Under the pieces are notes generated by a model. The model was not told where the DNA came from, did no database searches, and saw only the letters and a list, made by a program, of their open reading frames with translations. A DNA stretch of 64,000 nt, taken from contig JADJSX010000029.1 in the NCBI GenBank assembly GCA_016711485.1, positions 186,001-250,000 of the forward strand, read 5' to 3'. The stretch comes from Leptospiraceae bacterium (GTDB taxonomy: Bacteria; Spirochaetota; Leptospiria; Leptospirales; Leptospiraceae). The position numbers and the translations under genes are program-made. Numbering within the stretch: the first letter of the stretch is position 1; each line of letters begins with the position of its first letter. This document shows, one piece after another, positions 1 through 9,888 of the stretch.

Positions 1-1
1 C

Positions 2-679
2 GGAGAAGAAACTGGTTCTGTCTTAGGTGGGATTCTAATTTATGTAATTCTTTTTTTTGTTTTACCAATAATCATTATCGGTGCCCTTCGGTTTCGCTTA
101 AGTAGAACTTCATTTAACGGCATACGGTTCCAGTTTTTAGGTAACCCGAAAAATTTTACGAAAATATTTTTCAAATTTGCTGGATTAACTTTAATTACCT
201 TTGGACTTTATGCTCCTTGGGCTATAGTTGCAATTTCTACTTACATTGCAGAAAATTCCCTCTACGGAAATCATGCATTTGAATTACGTGTGAAGGCAGA
301 TGAGTTATTTATATTATATATAAAAGGTTTCATTTTTTCATTTATTACTTTTGGAATTTATTCATTTTGGTTTCGGGCAAATTTGCATAACTTCTTTTGG
401 AATAGTTATTACTTTCAAAATGGCAAAACTAATTCTAATTTAACGGGAGGAAAATTATTTGTAACCTTTTTGAAATCAGTTGGACTCATGATTATATCTT
501 TAGGGATGGCATATCCGTGGGTGATTCTAATAAATAAAAAGGTCATCGTAGAAAGTTTAAGTTTTAGTTCGATTGTGGATTTTGAAGCTATATCAAATAT
601 TCCTATGAATCCAGGCTCCGCGACTATCGATAGTATAGGCGGAGACGCATTAGATTCATTTGGATCTATAGCTGGATAG
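2..679 (+). CDS. DUF898 (YjgN-family) membrane protein, 5'-truncated
   Basis: The reading frame is open from base 2, so the start lies outside the window; the GTG at 290 is internal. Several hydrophobic segments alternate with the family-type pattern of a Phe/Trp-rich turn after each one (TFGLYAPWA near 200, TFGIYSFWF near 350). This repeated membrane unit is what I recognise as DUF898/YjgN, an inner-membrane family of unknown function. The C-terminal tail is polar and Gly/Ser/Asp-rich. Its stop overlaps the 3' end of the convergent gene by 14 bases. Family assignment is by eye. Confidence 0.75.
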   Translation, partial: GEETGSVLGGILIYVILFFVLPIIIIGALRFRLSRTSFNGIRFQFLGNPKNFTKIFFKFAGLTLITFGLYAPWAIVAISTYIAENSLYGNHAFELRVKADELFILYIKGFIFSFITFGIYSFWFRANLHNFFWNSYYFQNGKTNSNLTGGKLFVTFLKSVGLMIISLGMAYPWVILINKKVIVESLSFSSIVDFEAISNIPMNPGSATIDSIGGDALDSFGSIAG

Positions 680-1646
680 AATTTTCTGATCTAGATTTAA
701 TTACATTTAAAATATTTTCCTGAATATCGCGCATTAAAAAGTCGCTCCAGATTTCTGCATAAAAATTGAATCGTGTAGAAAGTCTGTAGCGGCTAAATAA
801 ATGTAACCGCACTTGATTTTCATTAATTTTCTCAATCTCATATTCTCCGAGTAATGTATCAAAATACCTACCTCCTACCACAACATGCGAATCTAATGTG
901 GTTAATGGTGTGTTTGCCGGCTCTGATTTAATTGAGAATGTCAGTTTTTTCTCATTATCCCATTCTGTAATAGTCTCTAAAAACATAAGTCCTTTTTCGA
1001 ATTTTGCTTCTCTTATTCCACCAATTCCTTCGTGTGATAGAGTTGCCTCTACTGGTTTTGGAAATCCCATAACATAAAAGAAACTATTTTGAGGTTCAGT
1101 AATTTTAGGAATTCTAGTGATTTGTCTCCAAACGTTAGACGGAGAATTGTTTATTAGAATGGAAGTGTTTACTTGTTTTGTAACGTCATCAAGTGGATAA
1201 CGTTCCTCTATGCCACTTACAATAAAAGGCGTAAATAATAATGCACCTAACGCAAAAGAATTCATTCTGTTAGAGTCTACTACCGAAAAAAATATTCCTG
1301 CTATAATCCCACCTAAAGAGGCAAGTGGAAGATAGATTGGAATTGCCATAATTAAACAAATTGTACCCTCTAGTCCAGTAATTAATGCGAGCAGTAAACA
1401 TAAAGAAGCCGTAGCCCACGGCATAAATATTCTGTAAGTCCAGGAACTTCTTGCAGAATCAGGTGCAAAATAAATGGTAATTGCTCCCAAACATACAGGC
1501 AATACAAAAACAAACCCTAATGTCATGATCCCAAATATATCCTTTAGTGATTCTGTTTTTAGAGAAAATTGACAGGTTAATCCGTACAATGCACCAATTA
1601 CAACACCGGTTAATAATGATAGGGAATTTCCTTTGGGTAAATTCAT
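666..1646 (-). CDS. membrane protein with C-terminal SRPBCC/START-like domain
   Basis: The first ~150 residues hold about five hydrophobic segments. The C-terminal half (from about residue 165) reads like a polyketide-cyclase/SRPBCC ligand-binding fold: it opens with a strand followed by SNVWRQI and includes a long aromatic strand pattern ending in an amphipathic helix. Ligand and role are unknown. I place the start at the ATG at 1646 because GAGGA lies 5-6 bases upstream; a GTG at 1658, overlapping the upstream stop, would add four residues without a visible RBS. It is the last gene of a minus-strand run with the HEMIH protein and glgA. Confidence 0.6.
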   Translation of the reverse strand: MNLPKGNSLSLLTGVVIGALYGLTCQFSLKTESLKDIFGIMTLGFVFVLPVCLGAITIYFAPDSARSSWTYRIFMPWATASLCLLLALITGLEGTICLIMAIPIYLPLASLGGIIAGIFFSVVDSNRMNSFALGALLFTPFIVSGIEERYPLDDVTKQVNTSILINNSPSNVWRQITRIPKITEPQNSFFYVMGFPKPVEATLSHEGIGGIREAKFEKGLMFLETITEWDNEKKLTFSIKSEPANTPLTTLDSHVVVGGRYFDTLLGEYEIEKINENQVRLHLFSRYRLSTRFNFYAEIWSDFLMRDIQENILNVIKSRSENSIQL

Positions 1647-1654
1647 TTTTATCC

Positions 1655-2653
1655 TCACTTATTTTGATTTAATTTTTCGTATTTTTTGTATTTAAGAGCT
1701 AATTTAGTGTAATCAGACTCAATTTGGTTGATGGACTTTCCAGTTAATTTTTCTATCTCTTGAATCGCCTTTATGCCTAATTCTTTCCCACTATAAGTCG
1801 GAGATAATTGATATATATAGGATTGAACAAATGGAATAATTTTATTTTCCATCCATAAATAACAAAACAAAAAACGCGCGGCTGCATATCCATATTCTTC
1901 TTTCATATTTTCGTTTAATAAAAATTGTTTAAGGGAAGTAAGTTTTTTTTCGCGAATAATTTTTTGTAGTTCTGGATGTCTCCAATTTGTATAACCTTCT
2001 ATAAATTTACCTTTTTGTACTGATCCCATTTCATAAAAAGAAGCTAATCCTTCATTGAACCATTGTTGCACATCATTTTCAGTGTTTAAATCCACAAACG
2101 AATGAATCATTTCGTGCCATAACGTCCCATCGCCTGAACCACAATAGGTATAAAGAGTTCTTTCGGTCGAAGTGTAATAATCGTCCGACTCAGGAAAATA
2201 AACTCCGTAGGTATTGTAACCCATTGTTTTAGTAAATTCTTCTTTTGTTTTAAAAAAAATAATTCTCAAAGTAAATCTGGGTTCATAAATAAAGTAACGC
2301 GAGTATATAGCATCAAAAAAAACTTTTAAATTAGAATCCATTGTTTTGATTTGGTTTATATTGCATCTATGAGCAATATTATAGTGTTTGGTATAATGCG
2401 TGTTAAACTCTAATTTATATAGAGATTTTAAATCTTCTTTATATATTTGTAACTCTTTTATTTTAGTTAGTTTAAAGTCCTCTAAACTAATTGATTGTCC
2501 TAAATAAAAAATTTTCCCATCTTCTATTTTAGTGTCCCGAATAAGTCTTTTTGAATTTTTTAAGGAGTCTTTTCTTTTTGAACCATCGGCAGAAGTGTTT
2601 GTCGAAAATGAAATTAATAAAATAAAAAATAGGATTTTAAAAATATTGGACAT
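1655..2653 (-). CDS. exported HExxH metallopeptidase-like protein
   Basis: A 332-aa protein with a clear N-terminal signal peptide (hydrophobic stretch to about residue 20). The key motif is LWHEMIHSF followed about 20 residues later by WFNEGLASF, the HExxH...E zinc arrangement of gluzincin-type peptidases. It probably acts outside the inner membrane on an unknown substrate. It sits 5 bases after glgA and its stop overlaps the GTG of the next frame, so the three genes are likely co-transcribed. Family placement is by motif only; it could be a DUF1570-like protein. Confidence 0.65.
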   Translation of the reverse strand: MSNIFKILFFILLISFSTNTSADGSKRKDSLKNSKRLIRDTKIEDGKIFYLGQSISLEDFKLTKIKELQIYKEDLKSLYKLEFNTHYTKHYNIAHRCNINQIKTMDSNLKVFFDAIYSRYFIYEPRFTLRIIFFKTKEEFTKTMGYNTYGVYFPESDDYYTSTERTLYTYCGSGDGTLWHEMIHSFVDLNTENDVQQWFNEGLASFYEMGSVQKGKFIEGYTNWRHPELQKIIREKKLTSLKQFLLNENMKEEYGYAAARFLFCYLWMENKIIPFVQSYIYQLSPTYSGKELGIKAIQEIEKLTGKSINQIESDYTKLALKYKKYEKLNQNK

Positions 2654-2658
2654 TGATT

Positions 2659-4080
2659 TTATTTTTTTATGGCTTGTTTATATAGACGGAGATATTCCGA
2701 ACTTCCATTTTTCCAGCTCCAGTCCAAATTCATAATGCGCACTCTTTTTTCGTTAAATATATCTCTATCATAGTAAAGGGATAACGCACGATCTAACGCA
2801 TAACTAAGTGAATGATCCTCGCCTGCTTCGAATACAAATCCGGTAGATTGTTTTCTATCCCAAGACTCAATGACGGAGTCTTTTAGTCCACCAACCCTTG
2901 ATACAATTGGAATCGTGCCATATGCATGGCTGTACATTTGATTTAATCCGCATGGTTCAAACAAGGAAGGCATTAAAAAAAAGTCAGATGCTGCTTCAAT
3001 TTTTCGTGCGAGTGTTTCATTAAAACCTTTGTAGAAAAAAATTCTTCCATTCGAATGATGTGATTCGTGAAACAATGCCCCTTCGATTTGTTTGTCTCCA
3101 CTTCCCAAAACAAAGTAATAAAAAGGTAATTTCCATTTTTGATAAAATGATTTTAAAAAAGTATCGAAACCTTTTTGATGCGTTAGTCGCCCAATTAGTC
3201 CAATCAAAGGACGATCTATATCAATCGCAAGTCCGTATTCTTTATATAGAGCAAGTTTATTTTCTCTTTTACCTTCGTTTACATCTTCAAAAGAGTAATT
3301 TTTATAAATTTTATTATCTAGAGCTGGGTTCCATTCGTTTTCGTTTATGCCGTTTAGTATTCCGGTTAACGACGATTGTCTTTCTTTGAGCAGCCAAGAT
3401 AAAAAATTACCCATTGGTTCATGTAGAATTTCGTCTCTATATCCTTCGCTAACAGTCGTTATCTCTTGACATAAGGAAAGTGCCGCTTTCATGTAATTAA
3501 TTTTTTTTAAATGTTCAAAGTTTTTTAGGTCAAGGTAAAATGGATCAATTCGCAGAAATCTACATATTTCCACTGGGTGATCTCCTTGGTATGCAAGATT
3601 ATGAATTGTAAAACAAGTTGGTATTTTTTGTTTTTGTGTATTACAAAGTACTGTTACTATCGCAGTGTGCCAATCATGTGAATGCACCAAATCGACATTT
3701 AACTCCATTGCTAAGTTATAACATGCGTAAGAAAATACGGCAAAATTATAATGTTCGTGAGGGTTTGCATAAATTGAATGTAAATTTCGAAAAATCGGTG
3801 AATCAAAGAAATATAATTTACGATTCCCGTCTATCGCTTCTTTGAATTTGGAATTTTTAAGGATTTTACAAGAATCGGAGTGGTAGGCTACTGATTCATC
3901 AATGCAATTAAATTCTTTTCCTGTAAAAATAGGAGTTTGGTTCATTTTTTCGATCAAAGGTAGTGCAACAAAAATTTCATTTTCCTTCGACTGGAATGCG
4001 CTTAGAGATGATAACATATCAGAGAGTCCACCGGCTTTAATGTATGGAAAAAATTCTGCAGTAGTATGTAGTATTTTCAA
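2659..4080 (-). CDS. glgA: glycogen synthase (ADP-glucose type, GT5)
   Basis: Transfers glucose from a nucleotide sugar (ADP-glucose in most bacteria) to the non-reducing end of alpha-1,4-glucan in the cytosol. The 473-aa length is normal. The N-terminal motif KAGGLSD binds the nucleotide sugar; HSHDWHTAI, TIHNLAYQG, GRLTHQKGFD and EPCGLNQMYSHAYGTIPIV are the expected GT5 blocks, with a GT-B Rossmann fold in both halves. The start is a TTG with AAGGAAA about 6 bases upstream. No other glycogen gene is in view. The gene is divergent from the SDR, with about 107 bases between them. Confidence 0.93.
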   Translation of the reverse strand: MKILHTTAEFFPYIKAGGLSDMLSSLSAFQSKENEIFVALPLIEKMNQTPIFTGKEFNCIDESVAYHSDSCKILKNSKFKEAIDGNRKLYFFDSPIFRNLHSIYANPHEHYNFAVFSYACYNLAMELNVDLVHSHDWHTAIVTVLCNTQKQKIPTCFTIHNLAYQGDHPVEICRFLRIDPFYLDLKNFEHLKKINYMKAALSLCQEITTVSEGYRDEILHEPMGNFLSWLLKERQSSLTGILNGINENEWNPALDNKIYKNYSFEDVNEGKRENKLALYKEYGLAIDIDRPLIGLIGRLTHQKGFDTFLKSFYQKWKLPFYYFVLGSGDKQIEGALFHESHHSNGRIFFYKGFNETLARKIEAASDFFLMPSLFEPCGLNQMYSHAYGTIPIVSRVGGLKDSVIESWDRKQSTGFVFEAGEDHSLSYALDRALSLYYDRDIFNEKRVRIMNLDWSWKNGSSEYLRLYKQAIKK

Positions 4081-4187
4081 AGTGTTTCCTTTTTTTACTT
4101 TCTTTTATATAAAAAGTTATTCATTCTGGAATTAAGTTATTATTGGTAGGAACTTATGAAAGAAAAAAATAATTACTGTAGGTCAAA

Positions 4188-5009
4188 ATGAGTAAAACAT
4201 TTATCATAACAGGTGCTTCCGGTGGAATCGGAATTCAATTAGTTAAGCTACTTTTAGAAGAAGGCGGCATTGTTATAGCAACTGATATAAATGAGCGTTC
4301 TTTGTTAGAGTTAAAGAAGGAATTTTCTAAATACGAAGAAAAATTAATTACAGAAGTTTTGGATGTTCGAAAACCTGAACTTTGGGAAAAAATAATCCAA
4401 AAAGCTAAAAATCAGACAGCACCGTTCTATTGTTTAATAAATTCCGCTGGTGCTTTACTGCCTGGATACATAATAAACTGTACTACCAATGAAATCGACT
4501 TCCATATAGATGTAAATATAAAAGGGACCATGATTGGTTCCCAAATCGCAGCTAAATACTTTGTAGAACAGAAAAGCGGACATATTATCAATATTTCCTC
4601 ACTCGCCGGAATTTCTCCCGTTCCTGGTATTGCCTTATATTCCGCCTCAAAATTTGCAGTGCGTGGTTTTACTTTGGCACTTGCTATGGAAGTTGAACAA
4701 TACAATGTAAATGTAACCTGTATTTGCCCAGATGCAGTGGCAACACCCATGTTAGATCTACAAAAAGATTACGAAGAGGCCGCCATTACGTTTAGTGGTG
4801 CAAATCCATTATCCGCCGAAGAAGTTGCAGACATTATAGTTAACTGCATAGGCGAAAAAATAATGGAAATAACGATTCCAAAATCGCGAGGAATCCAAGC
4901 AAAACTAGCAAGTTTTTTTCCCGCATTTGCATCTAAACTGGTTGGATTCATAAAAGCCAAGGGGCTTAGAAATCAATCCAAGTTTAAGAATAACAATCTA
5001 GAAGGATAA
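4188..5009 (+). CDS. short-chain dehydrogenase/reductase (SDR)
   Basis: A 273-aa classical SDR. The NAD(P)-binding Gly motif GASGGIG is at residues 8-14; an acidic residue follows strand 2 (ATDIN), which favours NAD over NADP. The catalytic Ser (INISSLAG) and the YSASK Tyr/Lys pair are present, and NSAG stands for the usual NNAG. The last ~50 residues are a hydrophobic/basic extension that could be a membrane-associated tail. Substrate cannot be told. It stands alone between glgA (divergent) and bcp. Confidence 0.85.
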   Translation: MSKTFIITGASGGIGIQLVKLLLEEGGIVIATDINERSLLELKKEFSKYEEKLITEVLDVRKPELWEKIIQKAKNQTAPFYCLINSAGALLPGYIINCTTNEIDFHIDVNIKGTMIGSQIAAKYFVEQKSGHIINISSLAGISPVPGIALYSASKFAVRGFTLALAMEVEQYNVNVTCICPDAVATPMLDLQKDYEEAAITFSGANPLSAEEVADIIVNCIGEKIMEITIPKSRGIQAKLASFFPAFASKLVGFIKAKGLRNQSKFKNNNLEG

Positions 5010-5189
5010 GGCATTGTTATCTTTGTAATTCTGCCGGTCATTCGAAAAAATTGCTAGATGTTCAGCGTACAATTTTAAATCTGTATGTAAAAATATATTA
5101 TTATTATAATGAGAGAAGGTCATGTTTAAAATATGAGGCAGTTTTAATCCTGTCTTTATGTCGATATGACAACTTAGGAAAGGATGAAT

Positions 5190-5666
5190 ATGGCTAAATT
5201 AGTAGTTGGGAAAAAGGCACCTGTGTTTACAGCAATCATAGCAGACGGTAAGAAAATAAAGTTAGGCGATATATCTGGAAAAAATGGAATCGTTTTATAT
5301 TTTTATCCGAAGGATAACACTCCTGGATGTACGATGGAAGCCTGTGATTTCCGTGATAACTTAGAAATATTAAAGAAATTGGGATATTCTGTTGTGGGAG
5401 TTTCAAAAGATGATCTAAAATCCCATAAAAAATTTATAGAAAAACAAAATTTAAATTTCGATTTACTTTCGGATGCCGAGACAGACCTAGTTGAAAAATT
5501 TGGAGTCTGGCAAGAAAAAAATATGATGGGTAGAAAGTATATGGGGATTGTCCGCACAACTTTTTTAATCGATAAAGATGGAAAAATTTTAAAAATATAT
5601 GATAACGTAAAAGTAAAAGATCACGTAGCTACAATTATTAAAGACATTAAGGAACTTAAAAAATGA
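5190..5666 (+). CDS. bcp: thiol peroxidase Bcp/PrxQ
   Basis: A peroxiredoxin that reduces H2O2 and organic peroxides with thioredoxin as donor, in the cytosol. The peroxidatic Cys lies in PKDNTPGCTMEACDF; the second Cys five residues on is the PrxQ-type resolving Cys. Length (158 aa) fits. I choose the second ATG (5190) because AGGAAAGG at 5176-5183 is optimally spaced from it and touches the first ATG at 5184. The stop overlaps the start of pepA by 4 bases, so the two are translationally coupled. Confidence 0.92.
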   Translation: MAKLVVGKKAPVFTAIIADGKKIKLGDISGKNGIVLYFYPKDNTPGCTMEACDFRDNLEILKKLGYSVVGVSKDDLKSHKKFIEKQNLNFDLLSDAETDLVEKFGVWQEKNMMGRKYMGIVRTTFLIDKDGKILKIYDNVKVKDHVATIIKDIKELKK

Positions 5667-7156
5667 AAATACCCTCTTCTCAAATAAAACTATACGCCGG
5701 AAAAAATAAATCTAAAAGAATTTATGAAGTTCATCACTTTTTCAAAGAAAAAATTCCAAAGAATATCGCCAATGCTATTAAAGTGCAAATGGATTCAAAG
5801 GTTTTCCTTGCCGAAGCAGGACAACAGTATATAGACCATAACGACCAAGTGATTTACATTGGATTAGGTGAGGAAGGGAAACTAACGCTTCGTAAACTTG
5901 CTTCCTACTATTTAAAACTGGGCGATGTTTTTATTAAGTGGGCGGGAATCGGTTTGGAAATTCATATTTCGAATGAACTTTCAGAGTCCCTTTCCCCTTT
6001 TAATGTCGTTTATCAATTAGCAAATTCTTTAGAGATTGCAGCATTTCCAGTGAACTCACTTTCGAAAGCCTATCGTGATCGAAAAGTCGAAGTTGGCGAT
6101 ATAAGTTTTGTAATGGAAAATGTTAAGGAAGAAAAAACAGCTAAAGATGCTCTCGAAAAATCTAAAATTGTAAGTAAATACTTAAATGAAGCTCGATATG
6201 TGGAGCATTTACCGGCTAACCATTTTACTCCAGAAGAATTTGTTTCTCGTTCCCAAGAAATCGCAAGGGAAAATAAACTAAAAATTACAGTATTCGATGA
6301 AGATAAACTCAAAAAAGAAAAATTCGGTGGGATACTTTCTGTTTGCCAAGGCTCAGATAAAAAAGCAAAAATGATTATTTTAGAATACACTCCCAAAGGT
6401 GCAAAATCCTCCGACAAAACTCTCGCACTAGTAGGAAAGGGTCTCACTTTTGATTCGGGTGGAATTAGTATTAAACCTTCAGCCGAAATGCACGAAATGA
6501 AATACGATATGTGTGGAGCGGCTGCGGCAATTCATGCAATAGGCGCAATTGCATCACTAGGAATTAAGACTAAAGTTATAGCGGCAATTGGTGTTGCAGA
6601 AAATATGCCAGACGCTTCCGCTTTAAAACCAGGTGATGTATACACTTCCTATAATGGAATCACTGTTGAAGTGCAAAATACTGATGCGGAAGGTAGATTA
6701 GTTTTAGGAGATGTCATTTCCTATGTTTGTAAAAAATTCAAACCAGACTATATGATTGACTTAGCTACTCTTACAGGAGCAGTTATTATCGCGCTTGGCC
6801 ATGAAGCGGCGGGGGTAATGACAAACTCACGTGCCTTATTTGACGTTATCGATTCAGCCTCGATTAGTTCTGAAGACAGAATTTGGGAACTTCCGCTTTG
6901 GGAAGAATACGGCGAAGATCTCAAAAGCGACATAGCTGATGTAAGAAATATTACAGGCGGACGTGCCGGTGGAACTCTTTCAGCAGCTCAATTTTTATCT
7001 AAATTTATCGAAGGCGATGTAAAATGGGCTCATATCGACATTGCGGGAACTGCATGGAGAGGGAAACCTTCTGGAACTCAAGTGAGTGGCCCGACTGGAT
7101 ACGGCATACGACTATTAGTCGATGTAGCAAAAGAACTAGAGAAGAATCATGAATAA
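5663..7156 (+). CDS. pepA: leucyl aminopeptidase (M17)
   Basis: Cytosolic dinuclear-metal exopeptidase removing N-terminal residues. The M17 signature NTDAEGRLVLGD sits near residue 340, and the preceding block GLTFDSGGISIKPS plus MKYDMCGAA gives the other metal ligands and the catalytic Lys region. The 497-aa length is normal. It overlaps bcp by 4 bases and the next gene by 8 bases (start at 7149), a tight three-gene operon. Confidence 0.94.
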   Translation: MKIPSSQIKLYAGKNKSKRIYEVHHFFKEKIPKNIANAIKVQMDSKVFLAEAGQQYIDHNDQVIYIGLGEEGKLTLRKLASYYLKLGDVFIKWAGIGLEIHISNELSESLSPFNVVYQLANSLEIAAFPVNSLSKAYRDRKVEVGDISFVMENVKEEKTAKDALEKSKIVSKYLNEARYVEHLPANHFTPEEFVSRSQEIARENKLKITVFDEDKLKKEKFGGILSVCQGSDKKAKMIILEYTPKGAKSSDKTLALVGKGLTFDSGGISIKPSAEMHEMKYDMCGAAAAIHAIGAIASLGIKTKVIAAIGVAENMPDASALKPGDVYTSYNGITVEVQNTDAEGRLVLGDVISYVCKKFKPDYMIDLATLTGAVIIALGHEAAGVMTNSRALFDVIDSASISSEDRIWELPLWEEYGEDLKSDIADVRNITGGRAGGTLSAAQFLSKFIEGDVKWAHIDIAGTAWRGKPSGTQVSGPTGYGIRLLVDVAKELEKNHE

Positions 7157-9371
7157 AGAAAGTATAATTTTTTTTGAAAACGAAATCATTGCGTCTTATG
7201 CGGGTTTATTGTTACTTGCGGGCATATATATTACTTATAAGCTTCGCTTCCCACAAATAAGATTTTTATTTTTAGCTTTGAAAATTCTTTCGGGAGCTAT
7301 GGATCATAAAGGTTCTAAAGGACAGTTGGTTCATTCACAGGGATTTTCTGCAGGAACTGCATCTTCTCTTTTACCTGGAGCGATCATTGGTTCAGCATTT
7401 GCGATGATGATAGGTGGAGTGGGTGCACTTTTTTGGGTTTGGGTTGCGACATTTTTTATTATGCCGCTCAGAGCTGTTTCTTCGACACTCGCAATAAAGT
7501 TTAGAACTAAACTTCCGAATGGACGTTATTTGACCGGGCCTATGTATTTTATAGAAAAGGCTTTAAAAGCTCGTTGGCTTGCAATTGCGTTTTCGATTGG
7601 ATGTATTTTGACAGTACTAAGTTTAGGCGGGGTCGTTCCTGTCTTAAGTATGTCTTATATCGCAAAACATGCATTTGACGCTAAGGGTATGGGGCTTCCA
7701 GTTGTTTTGACTGCTATTCTGATTTTTATAGTTGTCGGTGGGATTCGTCGAATTGGCCGTGTTTCTGGTGTTTTAGTTCCATTGGGACTTTCTTTATTTT
7801 TTATACTCTACTTTGTTATTTTTTACCAGAACCTGGTTCCTTTTTTTACATTTGTTGGAGCTGTGTTGCATAACGCATTTAACTTTGAGTCTGTTACTAC
7901 AGGAGGAGTGCTTGCAATTTTCGTATATCTTGGGCAAACAGGAGGTTCCTTTTTCTTAGCAACAGAAATGGGTCTTGGAAAAAGTGCAGGTGTTTCCGGT
8001 GCGGTTCGAACAGACCATGCATTCAAACAGGGACTTGTTTCTATGTTGTCTGCATTTTTCGAGGGATTCATTATTTCTACGATGATTTTCTATCTTTTGT
8101 TTTCCTATAATGCAGTAAATTCTGATGATCAGTTTTCCTTTTTGCATATCGTTTTAAGTCATGGGAAAGATCCTTATTATATACTTCTATATCTATCTTT
8201 TTTCTTATTTGGAATCGCTGCGATCATTGGATGGTTTTATACAGGGGAACAGAGCGCATATTATATATTAGGCGAAAAGTTTGCGAACGTTTTTAGAATA
8301 GTTTTTTTTGCGGCGATTATAGGTTCTTCTTATTTGTATATTCGAGAAGGGAATGTATTTTTAGAATCAGCATTTAACATTGGTTATACAATGGCACTTT
8401 TTACTGCGATACCGATTTTAATCTCTTTAATTCTTCTTGTAAAAATGGTTAGTTTTGAAATGAACAAGTATCTTACGGAAGGTGGTGTGCGATATGAGAT
8501 ATTCAAAGACATTTATCTTTTAATTTTATCTGCACTTCCTAAAAATTTACTTTCCAAATTATTTGGATCTTTTACTTATTTAAAACTTCCTCGTTTTATG
8601 ATGGTTCCAATTTTAAAAGCATTTGCAAAGGCTTATAAAATAAATGTAAGTGAGGCAGAACTTAACATCAAAGAATACAATTCACTAAATCAATTTTTTA
8701 CACGTGCATTAAAAGCTGGTGCGCGTATTATTGATTCTGCGGAAAATGCAGTAGTATCCCCTGTAGATGCACGGATTACAAGTTTTGGTGAGATTGCAGA
8801 TGACACTTTGATTCAAGCGAAAGGATTTGATTATAGCGTTAAAGAGTTGTTAGGCTCAGAAAAATACTATCCATTTTTCAATAACGGAAAGTTTATTACA
8901 TTTTACCTCTCTCCACAAGACTACCATCGTATTCATTCTCCTTTTTACGGGAAAATTTTAGGATATTACTATGCTCCGGGGAAGTTATTTCCAGTAAATG
9001 ATGCTGCCGTAGGAGGTATACGCGGTTTATTCCCAAAGAATGAACGTTTAATTACTTTTCTGCAAACTGAATATGGGAAAATCGCGGTTGTAAAAGTAGG
9101 AGCATCAAACGTTGGAAAAATTCGAGTAACCTATGACAATAAAATTGTAACAAACAAACTAATTCGTTTTCCAAAAGAACATGAATATCCAAATGTAAAT
9201 ATCATGATCGACAAAGGCTCTGAATTGGGACGTTTCGAAATGGGATCTACTGTCATTTTAGTTTTTGAAAACAATACAATTGACTTAAATCCGTTTGTGA
9301 AAGACGAACGTTCTACTTATGGATCTACTATTGGTTTGTTTAAAAACAAAATTATAACCTTACCCAAATGA
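7149..9371 (+). CDS. fusion: AGCS amino-acid:Na+ symporter + phosphatidylserine decarboxylase
   Basis: One continuous 740-codon frame. Residues about 1-440 read as an alanine/glycine:cation symporter (AGCS), with many membrane segments, the TGPMYFIEK block and QTGGSFFLATEMGLGKSAG. Residues about 455-740 read as phosphatidylserine decarboxylase: an LSALPKNLLSKLFG start, VVSPVDARI, the SPQDYHRIHSPFYG histidine block, and the pyruvoyl self-cleavage triad GST at 699-701 in FEMGSTVIL. The decarboxylase makes phosphatidylethanolamine from phosphatidylserine at the membrane. There is no stop, internal RBS or obvious start at the junction. Whether the symporter half transports is unknown; several polar transport residues cannot be judged by eye. 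Confidence 0.88.
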   Translation: MNKESIIFFENEIIASYAGLLLLAGIYITYKLRFPQIRFLFLALKILSGAMDHKGSKGQLVHSQGFSAGTASSLLPGAIIGSAFAMMIGGVGALFWVWVATFFIMPLRAVSSTLAIKFRTKLPNGRYLTGPMYFIEKALKARWLAIAFSIGCILTVLSLGGVVPVLSMSYIAKHAFDAKGMGLPVVLTAILIFIVVGGIRRIGRVSGVLVPLGLSLFFILYFVIFYQNLVPFFTFVGAVLHNAFNFESVTTGGVLAIFVYLGQTGGSFFLATEMGLGKSAGVSGAVRTDHAFKQGLVSMLSAFFEGFIISTMIFYLLFSYNAVNSDDQFSFLHIVLSHGKDPYYILLYLSFFLFGIAAIIGWFYTGEQSAYYILGEKFANVFRIVFFAAIIGSSYLYIREGNVFLESAFNIGYTMALFTAIPILISLILLVKMVSFEMNKYLTEGGVRYEIFKDIYLLILSALPKNLLSKLFGSFTYLKLPRFMMVPILKAFAKAYKINVSEAELNIKEYNSLNQFFTRALKAGARIIDSAENAVVSPVDARITSFGEIADDTLIQAKGFDYSVKELLGSEKYYPFFNNGKFITFYLSPQDYHRIHSPFYGKILGYYYAPGKLFPVNDAAVGGIRGLFPKNERLITFLQTEYGKIAVVKVGASNVGKIRVTYDNKIVTNKLIRFPKEHEYPNVNIMIDKGSELGRFEMGSTVILVFENNTIDLNPFVKDERSTYGSTIGLFKNKIITLPK

Positions 9372-9413
9372 AATTTGATTTATTAAAAGACATAATTTTA
9401 CGATAGGTACAGT

Positions 9414-9794
9414 ATGGATTCGAAAGACAGAGCAGCACTAATAAGACAAGGAAATGCAGCGTTTAACGATGGCGATTATCCAAAAGCGCGTGAGTTGTAT
9501 CTAAAAAGTGATTATAAAGATGGACTCATTCGTTTAGGCGACTATTATATGTATGAAAAAAAACTCCCCATTCTCGCCTACGGATATTATAAAAAAGCTG
9601 GCCATTCGCAAAAGATTGATGAAATTTTTCAAAGAATGTTATTTGCTTTGGGGCAATGGATTGGAATGGATAAGTTTAAAATTAAAGAAGTAACACCGGC
9701 AGAGGACAAACCTATTTCGCCTGACGATTTCAAAGTCCATCCAATTTTACGCGCAAAAGCCCTTGAAATATTACAAAAATCCGGCAAAAAATAA
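9414..9794 (+). CDS. small TPR-like cytosolic protein
   Basis: A 126-aa protein with no signal peptide. Its first ~75 residues form alternating helices with TPR-like spacing (GNAAFNDGDYPKARELYLKS, then GDYYMYEKKLPILAYGYYKKAG), as in conserved hypothetical proteins of leptospires as I remember them. The C-terminal half is charged. It starts 42 bases after the symporter-decarboxylase gene, so it may be in the same transcript. Function unknown. Confidence 0.65.
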   Translation: MDSKDRAALIRQGNAAFNDGDYPKARELYLKSDYKDGLIRLGDYYMYEKKLPILAYGYYKKAGHSQKIDEIFQRMLFALGQWIGMDKFKIKEVTPAEDKPISPDDFKVHPILRAKALEILQKSGKK

Positions 9795-9888
9795 ACTACT
9801 ATAGGCTAACATTGTAGGATATACATTGTTAGTCACATCTAGTATCTTGAAATTTCCAATTTTAATTGTGTGGTAAGAGGTTACCTTA

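Noticed and set aside
6070..6447. Long antisense frame within pepA and similar antisense frames elsewhere (4427-4750, 12831-13160, 15457-15846)
   Set aside because: They are mirror frames of clear genes and show no domains.
7149..9371. Two separate genes for symporter and decarboxylase
   Set aside because: There is no stop, RBS or start near the junction, and the frame is continuous.
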